From the NCBI GenBank assembly GCA_016490735.1, contig JAEMWC010000621.1:224501-288500 (forward strand): DNA of 64,000 bases, written 5' to 3'. This document shows, one piece after another, positions 12,463 through 23,355 of this stretch. Each line of letters begins with the position of its first letter. The first letter of the stretch is position 1. The notes below the pieces were generated by a model. That model ran no database searches. It was not told where the DNA came from and was given only the letters and a program-made list of their open reading frames with translations. A program made the translations under genes and the position numbers. This DNA is from Pachyseris speciosa. Taxonomy: Eukaryota; Cnidaria; Anthozoa; Scleractinia; Pachyseridae.

Positions 12463-14643
12463 TTACGTAATTACGTATGAGCCGTGCGACTGATTCCGAC
12501 GATACACGGAATATTCGTGAGAAGAGTTTTAATGTCCAAATTCTATTCTAAATTTATTCAATACATTGTGTGTTCGGCGTATTGCTAATTGCACGTGTGA
12601 TTGAAATCTCGAAGTATGAACTTCTTGCACATTTTTTGAATACATAAGCGGACTCCTTCGATCTTCGGAGAAGGAAAATACTGCAACTTTTGTGTCCGAG
12701 GTTTCGTCACGGATATAGAACTTCAGTAACTTTTACACCAGGGAGATCAACAGGGTCCGGGAGCATGCTCCTCCAGGAAATTACTAAGACTATATTTTGT
12801 GCGTTTCGAAGGCCTTTACATAGAAAATTAGACAGTCAAGATCAAACGTATATGTTCAAAAGTTTGGAAATACTGAAATTCTCTGAAATTTTACTTTTTT
12901 CAAGTTGGAACATTTATAATTATATTCTTATAAAATAGGCCTACTTCTTAAAGTATTCAATGGAATGTTTTTAATGGCAAATCAAGTTCATTCCTATAAT
13001 ACCAGAAACTCAAACACTTTCTACTTATTTCCTGGAAGAACAAATAAAAAACTTTTTGGCATAAGATTTCAGGGTGCTAAATTTTTCAATTCATTAAATA
13101 TCAACATTTCTTCTTAGGTGAATACCACTTCTAAATAATGCTTATTTTTTGCTGCTTTTTGCTGTTTTGTTTTGCTTGCTTTTTATCCTAATTATGTTTC
13201 AGTATCAATTCGCCGCCTATTAATTCGTTGTTAATGAGGGAGCTCATAAGCCCCTACTTTTCAATTTGAGCCGCCTTGCCAGGAAAATACCTTTAATTAA
13301 TTTACTCACAATTAATGTCTCTTTATCTCTAATTTTTTGTAATATATTGAATGTCTGTATTGATTTATTATTTATTGTTTTATGGTAAACAAAAAAACTG
13401 AAACGTAAAACGAAAATAATTAAGAAAAATTTCTTAGTGGAAATGGATTTTGGGCTTATTCTTAGTAGTGTGCCAAGCTCAAGCCTGCTTGAACGCTTCT
13501 GGGTAAACGAGTCTACCACTTCGCCCAGATTGATGTTTGTATCGTAGTGAATGTGCATTAAGCAAGCAAAGAGAGCTTTCCGTGAGCTATGCTTGCTCTA
13601 TTGTAAGCGTGGAGCGGCTGGTGGCTGGAATATAAAAATTGTAAGACAAGTTCAAGGCTTTTACAGTGGTATTGGGTCTTCCTTCTTTTGGCTTCGAGCT
13701 GTATCCCAAATAGTCTTTCAGCAGTTTAATAGTTTCGACATAGCAGGGGGTCGCATAACCGACAGAAAATGAAAACGGTTCATTAAATTGGGTTTCATTT
13801 CAAACTACACAACAAGCGTGCTAGGACGCAAGTACTACAGTTACTTTGCTTTTACGTTTTTTTGTAATAACTTACTTTCTTTTTAATCGCCGGTATCTAG
13901 TAAACAAACTTTCGCGGCCCTTGGGGCCTAATCAGGCATATCTCTTACCCTCTGTATTTTGCAATCGCAAAATGACCAAAAACCTATCCTATTGAAAGCT
14001 CCATCAAATATCAATAATTTGGGGAGCCTAGACGTGAATTCAGAGATTCGATTGAAATCTTGCAGCAGTAACCTGTGACCTGTTTTGACTGTAAAATGGT
14101 CTAACATGCGATTGCACAGTTTGTTAATTTTTTGGTCGTCAGCAGGAACGTAATGTGACATAGAAATAGCTAGATGCCCCTAACTCATCCTGCTGGCCTT
14201 GTGAATTGCTGTTATCACTACTGGTGTAAACGGTACTGGTGTTGTCCGAAAAGAAACTAAAACTTAATAGGAAAAACCGAACTGAACCACGTCGGATACC
14301 AGATCCGAAAAACCGCTTCTATTTTGGCCGAAACCCGAAAACCGAATGCTAATAAAAAGCAAAAACCGCAAACCGTAACAGACACCAAAACCGAGAAACC
14401 GAAGTTTTTCGGTGCAAAAACCGAAAAACCGACCCAGAAAATGGCCATTACCGAAAACTCCAGCGCCCCCCTCTGTATTCTGTAGCTGCTCCAAGTAACA
14501 TATCAAAAACGAGTGCAAGTGTTTCATCAGGGGTTCCAAACACCGAGAGCTAGACAGATGGCACCCCTCATGAAAACCGAAGACCGAGGTTTTGATGTGG
14601 CTTCTCAAACAGGCACAAAAATACAATGTAATATGGCAAACAT
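12463..14643. other. Copy A non-coding stretch (matched by 27267-29345 in B)
   Basis: Duplicated sequence without a supported gene. It contains T-rich tracts and, at about 14270-14440, an AACCGAAA-rich stretch that gives spurious reading frames. Copy A has about 115 bp near 12828-12945 that B lacks. The BEL element inserts at its right end. Confidence 0.5.
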
Positions 14644-14951
14644 TGTCGGAAACAGGGTGATTAGTGTAACCGATTGTGAAATCCCACCGGAAATCGAGCG
14701 TCGCGTCATGTCTGCTCTAAGTGAATAAGTTTCTTTATTCCTTTTGTCTGAAGTATCTTCAGCCAATCAGCTTACGTTAAATTAAGGTGTGCCATAACAT
14801 GAGACAACAATGAACTGTAGTTTTTTTAGTGTGTTACGAGTGCAGTGAGAGATCGAGATTTAGCTGACTACTTTGTTGTGCACGCGGACTGCAAATAAAA
14901 TAACTGGAAGAGAGAAAAGCGAAAGTGTGGGCTCCTGACCTATTCCCCACA
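14644..14951 (+). repeat. 5' LTR of the BEL element
   Basis: Begins TGTCGGAAACAGGG and ends CCCCACA. It differs from the 3' LTR by AAAAGC against ACAGC near 14916 and CCTATT against CTTATT near 14939. An AATAAA signal lies at 14894-14899. The promoter is inferred to lie here, but no clear TATA box was identified. Confidence 0.93.
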
Positions 14952-14955
14952 TTAG

Positions 14956-14975
14956 TGGCACCTCCGACGGGACGG
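14956..14975 (+). promoter_or_regulatory. Putative primer-binding site of the BEL element
   Basis: TGGCACCTCCGACGGGACGG starts four bases after the 5' LTR. It begins with TGG, as expected for pairing with a tRNA CCA end. I could not assign the tRNA from memory. Confidence 0.6.
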
Positions 14976-14988
14976 TTTATTTACGACT

Positions 14989-16662
14989 ATGGAATCTAAA
15001 CACAAGGCTCTTGATGCCGAGCTTCAACTTTTAACTCTAACGCGCGGCAAGACTGACGCCGTTGTCAAGAAGGGAAGCAATGACAAAATAGTCCGCCATC
15101 GAGAAGCTTTAAGGAAGATTGTGGCAAACATCGAGGATATAAAACTGGACATTGAGAAAGGTAAGCTTGAAGCGGCAGAAAGTATCGAAGATGTGAAGGC
15201 ATGGGGGGCAACGATCGAACAAACGATTGATGAAGTAGATTTGCAAATAGGAGACTTAACTCGTTATCTGGAAGATCTTGGAACTAAAGAGAAAAATCAA
15301 AAGCTAGAAGAGGAAGAAGCTATCCTTGCCAAAAAGAGGGAGGACGAACTGCAATTTGAAAAGCTGAAATTTGAACAGAAATCTAAAATGCTATCATTAG
15401 ATCAGCCTACTGCGAAGTCTCCCAGTAACTTGAGTAAGGGAAATGTGAGAATGCCAAAGCTAGTTATCACAAAGTATGACGGCACCTATGAAAAATGGCT
15501 CTCCTTTTGGAATAAGTTTGAAGCTGAAATAGATGCAACAGATATTCCACCGGTTACAAAGTTTGCCCATCTAAAGGAATTATTGGAAAGTAACGTGTGT
15601 GAAGCAATTGATGGCTTGCCCTTCAACTCCGAAGGCTACGAACGCGCTAAGAATATCTTGAAATCTAATTACGGGAAAACGAGCGAGATCGTGCGAGCTT
15701 ACATCGATAACATCAATGCGTTGCCGGTGATATTTGGAAGCCAACCAAATGAAATCCACAAGTTTTGGCAAACTTTGAACTATAATGTTCAATCTCTAGA
15801 AACCCTGGGTAGACTTTCTGGTTGTTTATCTATGGTGCGTGGGGTTCTAGACAAATTACCTGGCATAAAAGCAGATCTCGTGAATGGGAAACCAGGATGG
15901 CAAGACTGGGGATTCGCGGAGCTAATGCGAGCGTTAGAAGAATGGAAAGCTATCCATCCAATGGCCGTAAATGAGTCAGTTGGCGAGATCTCTCCTTTAC
16001 CGAATTTACCCCTGCGTTTTCGGCCTCCACGACCGCCGCGTCCTCCTCGTACTCCTCGCGACAATAGTTTCTACGCGCAAGAAGGCGGATCAACCTCACG
16101 AAACGCGTGTGTTTACTGCGATCGCGTGACTCACAGAACCTGGGAATGTGACATTGTGACATCTCCAGCAGAACGCAGACGAATTCTACAACGCAAACGC
16201 TTGTGTTTTAACTGCACTGGAACACAGCATAATGCATCGCAATGCCGTAGCCGCACATCTTGCGTACACTGTAAACAAAGGCATCATTCGTCCATTTGCG
16301 ACCGTCAGACAACAGCTGGCCGCCAAGCAACAACCAACGGTGGAGTGGCGTTAACTGCGACCCAAGAAGGAGAGAAAGTTTGCCATCCTGTTGTGCTCGT
16401 CAAATTGAATGGCGTGACTTGTAGAGCCCTTTTGGATACCGGGGCAACTGCCTCTTATGCCTCTGGATACATCTTGGATCGATTAAATCTTGCACCGTCA
16501 CGCACTCTAACGCGTCAAGTACAAACTATTGTGGGCACCGTTACCAAGCGAACAGAAACCTACAACGTGCAAGTGAGTGACACAAAAGGAAACCACATCT
16601 TCCCTCTCAGCGCAAACAGGATAGACCGGGCTGAACTGTTGTGCGTGGAAAATCCAAACTAA
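14989..16662 (+). pseudogene. BEL gag plus protease start (DUF1759, zinc knuckles, DUF1758)
   Basis: 557 residues. Residues 1-140 are charged and helical. About 150-310 is a DUF1759-like gag region (PKLVITKYDGTYEKWLSFW). An Arg/Pro stretch is followed by three CCHC zinc knuckles at about 374-387, 406-419 and 425-437. The retroviral-type aspartic protease begins near 470, with the DTG active site at 483-485. The ORF ends at a TAA (16660-16662) inside the DUF1758 domain. The next ORF continues in the same frame, so this is an in-frame nonsense change and not a natural end. The ATG at 14989 is the first after the primer-binding site. Confidence 0.88.
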
Positions 16663-16668
16663 AGAGAA

Positions 16669-17814
16669 ATGATCAGAAGATACCGACATCTGAAAGGCGT
16701 GGACATGGAAGACACTGACACAAAGAGCTTACTTCCGGTTCACGTTATTCTGGGCGCGAGTGATTACGCGAAGATTAAAACGTCGACATCCCAGCGCACT
16801 GGAGCCATCGGAGAACCTGTAGCCGAGTTCACCCTCTTCGGGTGGACCATTATGTCTCCAGGATCAGAGCAAAACCTTGACAGCATGTTCTTGGCCCAGA
16901 CGACTTCAACCAGCTATGAAGAGCTCTGCCGCATGGACGTCCTAGGCCTCGAGGATAAACCAAATGGAGATCAGAGTGTGGTGTACGAAGAATTCATCGA
17001 ACAGCTCAGCCGCAGCCCCGAAGGCTGGTACGAGACCGGCCTTCCCTGGAAAGGAGATCACCCTCCCTTGCCATCTAACAAGTCCGGAAGTTTGAAACGT
17101 CTCGGAAGTCTAGTCCGACGACTGGAGAAAACAGGAAAGCTTGACGCCTGTGATGCAATCATTCAAGAGCAGCTACAGGAAGGAGTTATAGAGGAAGCAG
17201 AGATGGCAGCCTCTGAACGAGAATTCTACATCCCTCACAAGGCTGTCGTAAGAGAGAGCGCCGAAACTACTAAGATGCGGATTGTGTACGATGCCTCAGC
17301 AAGAGCTTATGACTCAGCACCCTCCTTAAACGACTGCCTGGAAGTTGGACCACCCCTACAGAATCAGCTCTGGAAAGTACTCTTGAGGGGAAGATTTCAT
17401 GCAGTAGCCCTCGCCGGCGATATTCGCAAGGCATTTCTTCAAGTACGTATCCGCGAGCAAGACCGAGATGCACTGCGTTTCCATTGGCTGGACGACAAGA
17501 ATCCCTTGCGTGTTCGCACTTACAGGTTCACCAGAGCACTCTTTGGCTTGGGACCCTCGCCTTTCCTGCTTGGCGGAGTAATCCACCAACATTTAAACAC
17601 CTGTAGAACTGATTTCCCTGATGCTGTTGCAGAAATAGAACGAGAGCTATATGTAGACGACCTCATTACTGGCGGGGGACTGTCCGAGAAACGGAACAAA
17701 AGAAAGCCACAACGACTGAAATATTCCGCCGGGCCACCTTCCATTTGCACAAGTGGCACTCAAACATCCCTGAATTGGAGATCTCTGAGGACGCCGAGAA
17801 TGAAGATGAATTAA
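16669..17814 (+). pseudogene. BEL protease end and reverse transcriptase
   Basis: Same frame as the upstream ORF. The first 60 residues finish the DUF1758 protease. The BEL/Pao linker and the RT follow: KMRIVYDASAR, LAGDIRKAFLQVRI (first catalytic Asp) and ELYVDDLITGG (YVDD at 17650-17661). Just after YVDD, at the G-run near 17672-17678, the homologous reading jumps to the frame used by the next ORF. The last 45 residues of this ORF are therefore out-of-frame. RT copies the element RNA into DNA in cytoplasmic particles (family knowledge). Confidence 0.88.
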
Positions 17815-18752
17815 GCTATGCGAAACAACAACTAGGAGTAAAGTCCAGAGAGTGTGGCCTCCTTGGCTTAAAATGGAACAAATCGACGGATGAAATTGCA
17901 GTCACGATTCCAGAAGAATTTGCTCAACCTACTAAACGAGGGATTCTGGGAAAAGTAGCAAGAATCTATGACCCCCTTGGCCTGATCGCGCCAATCACCT
18001 TGCAGGGAAAGCTGCTTTACCGAAGCGCCTGCGATGAGAAATCCGCCTGGGATGCAACGTTATCTGTGTCTTTGCAACAGCAGTGGAATAAGTGGGAGCG
18101 TTCTTTACCACCTGAAGTTTCCTGCCCAAGAGCACTGACCAGCGCCCAAGAACCAATCGAGAGAATTGAACTCCACGCCTTCGGTGACGCAAGCAGAAAA
18201 GGCGTTGCCGCTGCTGTGTATGCCGTCGTCAAGCAACCAAGCACTTTAAATCAAGGACTTGTCGCGGCAAAAGCAAGAGTGGCGAAGCAAGGCCTAACTA
18301 TACCTCGCCAAGAGCTGGTCTCTGGTCACATGGCTGTAAACCTCCTGAGCAATGTACAAGACGCGCTTCAAGGTTTCCCAGTAACTTCGCTGCATTGTTG
18401 GCTCAACAGCAGCGTTGCCTTGCACTGGATACTGGGTGGAGGAGACTACAAGCAGTTTGTAGCTAACCGAGTACGGAAGATTAGAGAGCATGCTGAGGTT
18501 ATCTGGCGGCACGTACCAACCGAAGTTAATCCTGCAGATCTTGCAAGCCGTGGAGGATTGGTAACTAAAGAGAACAAACTATGGTGGAGGGGACCAGAGT
18601 GGCTTAGTGACCCTAGGAAATGGCCAGAAAACCTCGTCACCGCACCCAGTGAGGAATCAAACCAAGAGGCGAAAACCACAAAGGAACTGTTCGCCTTGGC
18701 CGTGAATTCTGACGATGAGCTAGACGAACTCCTTGCTAAGAGCTCATACTGA
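17679..18752 (+). pseudogene. BEL RT thumb and RNase H region, catalytic Asp changed
   Basis: Downstream of the frameshift. The open frame includes the connection (GILGKVARIYDPLGLIAPIT) and an RNase H fold with FGDAS and RQELVSG, supplying Asp and Glu. The third acidic site of the family, usually Asp-Ser in a W-x-DS context, is Asn here (WLNSSVALHW, AAC at 18405-18407). HVPTEVNPADLASRG follows. The frame is closed by TGA at 18750-18752, again in-frame with the next ORF. Removal of the RNA template by this copy would probably be impaired. Confidence 0.82.
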
Positions 18753-19172
18753 AAAACCTTACGAGTGTGTGCCTGGATCATGCGGTTTGCCCAAAATGCT
18801 AGAACAAAAAGAGCAAGCAGAACAAAGGGTCCTCTCACAACAGAAGAAATCGAAAGGCAAAACCTCTTCTGGATGTTGCGCGCCCAGAGCCAGGGGACTG
18901 AAAACTTGGAAGAAGACCGACTGAGTCTTAACTTGCAGAGAAACAAAGATGGATTGCTAGAGTGCCGTGGAAGACTACCAAGTCCCTATCCGATCTACAT
19001 ACCAGACAGTACGACGTTTGCTGAGAAATTGGTTCAACACGCCCACAAAGCCACTCTCCATGGGGGAGTGGGGCTAACTATGGCTAAAATCAGAGAGGAG
19101 CATTGGATCCCACGCCTTAGACGCCTTGCAAAGAAAGTCATCAAGCAGTGCCATGGATGTAAGCGTTTTTAG
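18753..19172 (+). pseudogene. BEL integrase zinc-binding region (H2C2)
   Basis: Continues the frame after the TGA. The integrase N-terminal zinc finger reads LVQHAHKATLHGG then CHGC, giving the His-His-Cys-Cys set. The region ends at an in-frame TAG (19170-19172), directly after CHGCKRF and before the catalytic core. This is the third nonsense codon of the element. Confidence 0.82.
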
Positions 19173-20258
19173 GCAATTGCTCTAGCAGCAGCACCACCTG
19201 GTTTGTTGCCACCTGAGAGAACAGAGGGATCAAGTCCTTTCGAAGTTGTGGGTGTTGACTTTGCCGGCCCTATTAAGTACCGTAAGTCTTCGCGAGCGGA
19301 AGGGAAAGCCTATTTGGCGCTTTATGCCTGCAGTTTGACGAGAGCCTTGTACCTGGAAGTCTTACCAAATCTGGAAACCACTACCTTCATGGCAAGCTTA
19401 AAGCGATTCATCGCTAGACGAGGACGACCTTCGGTGATTTTCTCAGACAATGGAAGGACTTTCGTAGGAGCGGCAAAACTGATTAAAGAAATCCAGAAAG
19501 ACGAGCAAATACAGGATTACCTAGCATTGGAGAAGATCACTTGGAGATTTAACCTGAGCCGAGCGCCCTGGTGGGGCGGCCAGTTTGAACGGCTGGTTGG
19601 CCTTTTTAAACGCGCTTTCTACAAAGTGATTGGTGGAGGAATGCTAACCTGGTCAGAGCTGTCCGAAGTTGTGCTCGATGTGGAAACTCACTTAAACCGC
19701 CGCCCCCTATCGTATGTGGAAGATGACGTCCAGCTCCCTCTACTGACCCCATCCTCCTTTATGTTCCAAAGATCTATTCGTCTGCCTGAGCGACAGCCGT
19801 GGAGAGAGAAAGATTATGATCTGCGAAAACGGCAAAAGTACCTCAGGACCTGTAAAGATGCTTTGTGGAAGCGCTGGACACGTGAATACCTGACCGCTTT
19901 GAGAGAACGACACACCCACATTGTCTCAGGCAAACTCAGACCACTGAACGTAGGAGATGTCGTCATAATCCGTTCTGAAGACAAAAATCGGGGGAAGTGG
20001 CCCCTTGGTATCGTGGAAGAGCTGTTTGAAGGCCGAGATGGGAAAGTGCGAGCGGTAAAGTTACGTGCGGGGAAAACGTTCTTGGAGAGACCAATCCAAC
20101 ATCTTTACCCTCTGGAATTAGCCTGTGATAAAGTGCCAGAAAGAGCCGCAGCGCCGCCACAGCTTAACGCTGCAGCGCCAGTTTTCCGTCCACGGAGAGA
20201 TGCTGCTGTGGCTGCTACCTTGCGTATCCATGATGCTATTGAAGAAGGAGAACTTTAA
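19173..20258 (+). pseudogene. BEL integrase core and DUF5641 C-terminal domain
   Basis: Carries the DDE triad: Asp in VVGVDFAGP, Asp in FSDNGRTF and Glu in WWGGQFERLVG. The DUF5641-type C-terminal domain follows (LRPLNVGDVVIIRSEDKNRG to HLYPLEL). Integrase inserts the cDNA into the genome. The first ATG of this stretch is at 19203, but in the intact protein it would be an internal part of pol. The domain itself is open from 19173 to the natural stop. Confidence 0.86.
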
Positions 20259-20432
20259 AATATGAGAACAGGATCGAACTATGATTTTACATATAAGCAT
20301 TAACTGATTCAAAATTCTAAAGAACTATGACATTTTCTTTACTTCGTTTTGTTCTGTAGTATTACTTGTGAATGAGCTTATCTAGTTTCCTCTGTTTACA
20401 TGTGCTTCCACGTGGAAAGCACATGGGGAGTG
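20259..20432 (+). other. BEL 3' untranslated region with candidate polypurine tract
   Basis: Between the end of pol and the 3' LTR. The purine-rich ACATGGGGAGTG immediately before the LTR (20421-20432) is the best candidate polypurine tract. No other gene is seen. Confidence 0.5.
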
Positions 20433-20740
20433 TGTCGGAAACAGGGTGATTAGTGTAACCGATTGTGAAATCCCACCGGAAATCGAGCGTCGCGTCATGT
20501 CTGCTCTAAGTGAATAAGTTTCTTTATTCCTTTTGTCTGAAGTATCTTCAGCCAATCAGCTTACGTTAAATTAAGGTGTGCCATAACATGAGACAACAAT
20601 GAACTGTAGTTTTTTTAGTGTGTTACGAGTGCAGTGAGAGATCGAGATTTAGCTGACTACTTTGTTGTGCACGCGGACTGCAAATAAAATAACTGGAAGA
20701 GAGAACAGCGAAAGTGTGGGCTCCTGACTTATTCCCCACA
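20433..20740 (+). repeat. 3' LTR of the BEL element
   Basis: 308 bp and about 99.4% identical to the 5' LTR by eye. It ends CCCCACA and is followed by ACAT, the target repeat. Confidence 0.93.
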
Positions 20741-20843
20741 ACATATCCTCTGCACAATTAGAACCAATTGTTTTAAAGAGTAACAGCGTATACATTCTTT
20801 TGCATTTTCATGTGCAACTCTTTGCCTGCATACATTTTGTGAG

Positions 20844-21086
20844 TTGTTTGTTTCGCGTCAGCAGTCATTCATTGTAGCTGACACATACAGTAATCGCGGA
20901 GATGAACGATGGAGCGAGTCGTTTTCGTCCGCCGTTCCAGCTTCCACAAAATACAACAAATGGGCTTTGAATATGTTTAGACAATGGCAGTTGGAAAGAG
21001 AGGCGAAAGTACCGATTTTAGATCATATCCTGGCGGTCTTTACAAAGATTATGACTTGTACTGAAGGTGAATCCTGGAAATCGTGA
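20844..21086 (+). pseudogene. DUF3504 / ZMYM-like coding relic, copy A
   Basis: An 80-residue frame contains SSAVPASTKYNKWALNMFRQ and KVPILDH. From recalled sequences this resembles the N-terminal recombinase-like helices of the ZMYM2/KIAA1958/QRICH1 (DUF3504) family in cnidarians. After ILD the family-like continuation (GGLYKDYD) lies in another frame, so there is a small shift near 21030. An acceptor-like TTCATTGTAG precedes GCTGACAC at about 20877. The BEL insertion is about 100 bp upstream. I cannot assign a function. Family assignment is from memory and only moderately sure. Confidence 0.45.
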
Positions 21087-22305
21087 AATATCGTAAATAG
21101 ATGCCGTATCTCTTAACTGCTGGTTCGCGAAGTTTTCAAATCATGATATAAAACTTTTGTAAATGAAAAAAATATTAACTAGCACTGTATAGCTAACAGT
21201 AAGTACTGCTCTTGTATTTAATTTGCTTTGTTTTTATGGGTGAATCTTGATGCCCAATGAAAACCCAGATGAATACCATGCTTGGTTTGGATATCTGATC
21301 CAAAACATGCGTGATTTTCAACTGGGTTTTCATTAGGTATCAAAACTCATGCAAGTTATGAATGTAGCCGCTTTTTATTGGCAATCGATGTTCTCGAGGA
21401 AGAGCTACGAGGGTAATATGCCTTATAGAACAAAAGACGGAAAAACCATTTCCCAGCTTGATAAATTCGGATTGACAGACATCTGGCTAAAACAAAAGAA
21501 GATCTTAACCTAGAAAATGTTATTGCTTGCTAGCGATTTAGGTCGACTTGCGGTGTTTATTTCTTTCTCATTTTCTTTAACCATCGGTATTGGTTTTAAT
21601 AGGAGCTATAATCGCTTGCCAGAAGAGTACGGGTTGTCACTTCACTGAAGGTTTATATATGGTGCGCTGGGTCAGTTTCTCCATGGTCTTTGCATTTGCC
21701 GACAACGATTTTATGGGAAAGTTGGGTACGAATTTCTGGCGCTATTTCGATGGCATAAGAACGAAAGGCAAACTGGCGAAAGTGATTTTCTGAGGAAACA
21801 GAACTGAACAGCTCGCGAACACTTTCTCTTGTTGCGGTGAAATACTACATCGGAAAGCATTGCACATTCATTTTCCGTTTGGCAACTGACTTACCGTAAA
21901 TTGCAGCGACTTGTCAAGGCATACTTAGCGCGAACAAAATTCAAAGGTTATTCTTCTTGTCCATCTTAAAAAGTAAAAGAGTGTTATTTAACATTCTTTT
22001 TGGGGGACGCAGGTCTTGATTACGATCACACAAAACGTGCCATTTTCATTTTCCGACCAAATACACTAGGGATGATACCTTAAAGGGCATATACCATGTA
22101 TTATGTTCTATACGCGTTGTTTGGCAAACTAACTGGAACCAGCACCATGATTACTTACACAGTTGTTTAACTCAGAAAATCATTTAACAAATAAGGAATC
22201 TGGAATTTTCATGCCTGTGATTACTTTAATCAATGTTACCAAAGCATTCAATATAAAAAGTGAAAAAGGGTTAATTAATAAAGTGTTATGACTATTCGTT
22301 TGTAG

Positions 22306-22377
22306 GTACTTGAGTGAAAACCAGTTGACAGAGCTGCCAAATGGTGTCTTTGATCACAATAAATGGCTGAATGAGCT
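22306..22377 (+). CDS. LRR exon 2 (72 nt, phase 2-2), in duplication copy A
   Basis: A single 24-residue LRR module, Y-L-S-E-N-Q-L-T-E-L-P-N-G-V-F followed by DHNKWLNEL. It sits between a pyrimidine-rich acceptor (TTCGTTTGTAG) and the donor GTAAGTG. Its phase matches the exons at 2176 and 31734, so they could be joined in one transcript. The Trp in the variable part is Gly in the copy B exon. No signal peptide, cysteine-rich cap or transmembrane exon could be identified nearby. Confidence 0.75.
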
Positions 22378-23224
22378 GTAAGTGCTTCTTCTTTTGTTCA
22401 GTGGTAATCACCATTATCGTGATAAGAACGACATGCATGGTGAAGACGCAACAGGAAATACACGATTTATTGGTAATCAGAAATTTGGGGACAATGGATA
22501 GCCATTTTAGCTTTCTCTTATGGAAATTTACATGTTGGTCGTAAAATGTATTCGAGTCTGGTAAAGCCACATGTAAAGTTATTGGTTAATATAGTGTCGC
22601 TCCGAAAAGCTCCAAATATGAGCGGATTAATTGCGGCTTTCGTCTTCATTTGTTCAGTGGTAGCTGTTAAACAATTCTTAGCACCAAATGCTTTAAAAAC
22701 CAAAGTGGCTCAGTTAGGTTTAACCCAATATTAAAATTTTTTGTTTGAAAATACTCACAACAATCTTGCATGCTAATGCAAATGTATGTCTCATTAACAA
22801 TGGAAAGATGTAAAATTTTGTTTAAAAAAGAAAAAATCATGCCTCTTTAAAGTGCCATCACCATAGAGCCCCAGAAATATCGACTGAGGCGAAACGCTTC
22901 TCGCCATGTTTATTGGTTTCTACGAATTTCTCAGTTACCGCGTGCTTACCATTTGGTCGAATATGCAATTAATAATTATACTACAATTTGTTCGAATTCC
23001 TCTGGGTTTCAGTATTATAGACATACTATCCTGTTTGTCAGCAACGTTCCCCTTTTTTCGTGACAGTCTAGTACATGCGCTAAACAATCACAACTGATTA
23101 CAACTTACTATGACTTACACCATCATGAGTTGCCACACCAGAAACGTCACGTTATATGGCATCGGTGCATGTAATCACGACCTATTCATAGCCGTCATGG
23201 GCTCCTGGGTATTAGTATGTGTGA

Positions 23225-23355
23225 GGCCCGGTTCATACGTCGCATTTCTGCCGTGTCGAATGCAATTCAAACAAAAGATAATGAGGCAAATCATCTCATT
23301 ATCTATTGTCTCAATTGCATTCGACACGGCAGAAATGCGACGTATGAACCGGGCC
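23225..23355. mobile_element. 131-bp hairpin MITE with TGA flanks, copy A only
   Basis: Near-perfect palindrome: arms of about 45 bp start GGCCCGGTTCATACGTCGCA and end with the complement. TGA lies on both sides (23222-23224 and 23356-23358). Copy B has a single TGA at 32867-32869. It would form a strong RNA hairpin if transcribed. The reading frame crossing it is an artefact. Confidence 0.7.

Larger units (their letters stand above)
14644..20740 (+). mobile_element. BEL/Pao-type LTR retrotransposon, young but broken
   Basis: A complete 6,097-bp element with 308-bp LTRs, a primer-binding site, a gag-protease ORF, and RT, RNase H and integrase regions in BEL/Pao order. The four bases ACAT flank it on both sides. 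Copy B carries the empty site (ATAT at 29346-29349 in otherwise matching sequence). The LTRs differ at only about 2 of 308 positions. The coding region has three in-frame stops (about 16660, 18750, 19170), one frameshift (near 17675) and an RNase H active-site change. It cannot make a full polyprotein. Confidence 0.93.

Noticed and set aside
15580..16689. Minus-strand frames opposite gag
   Set aside because: Shadows of the BEL coding strand.
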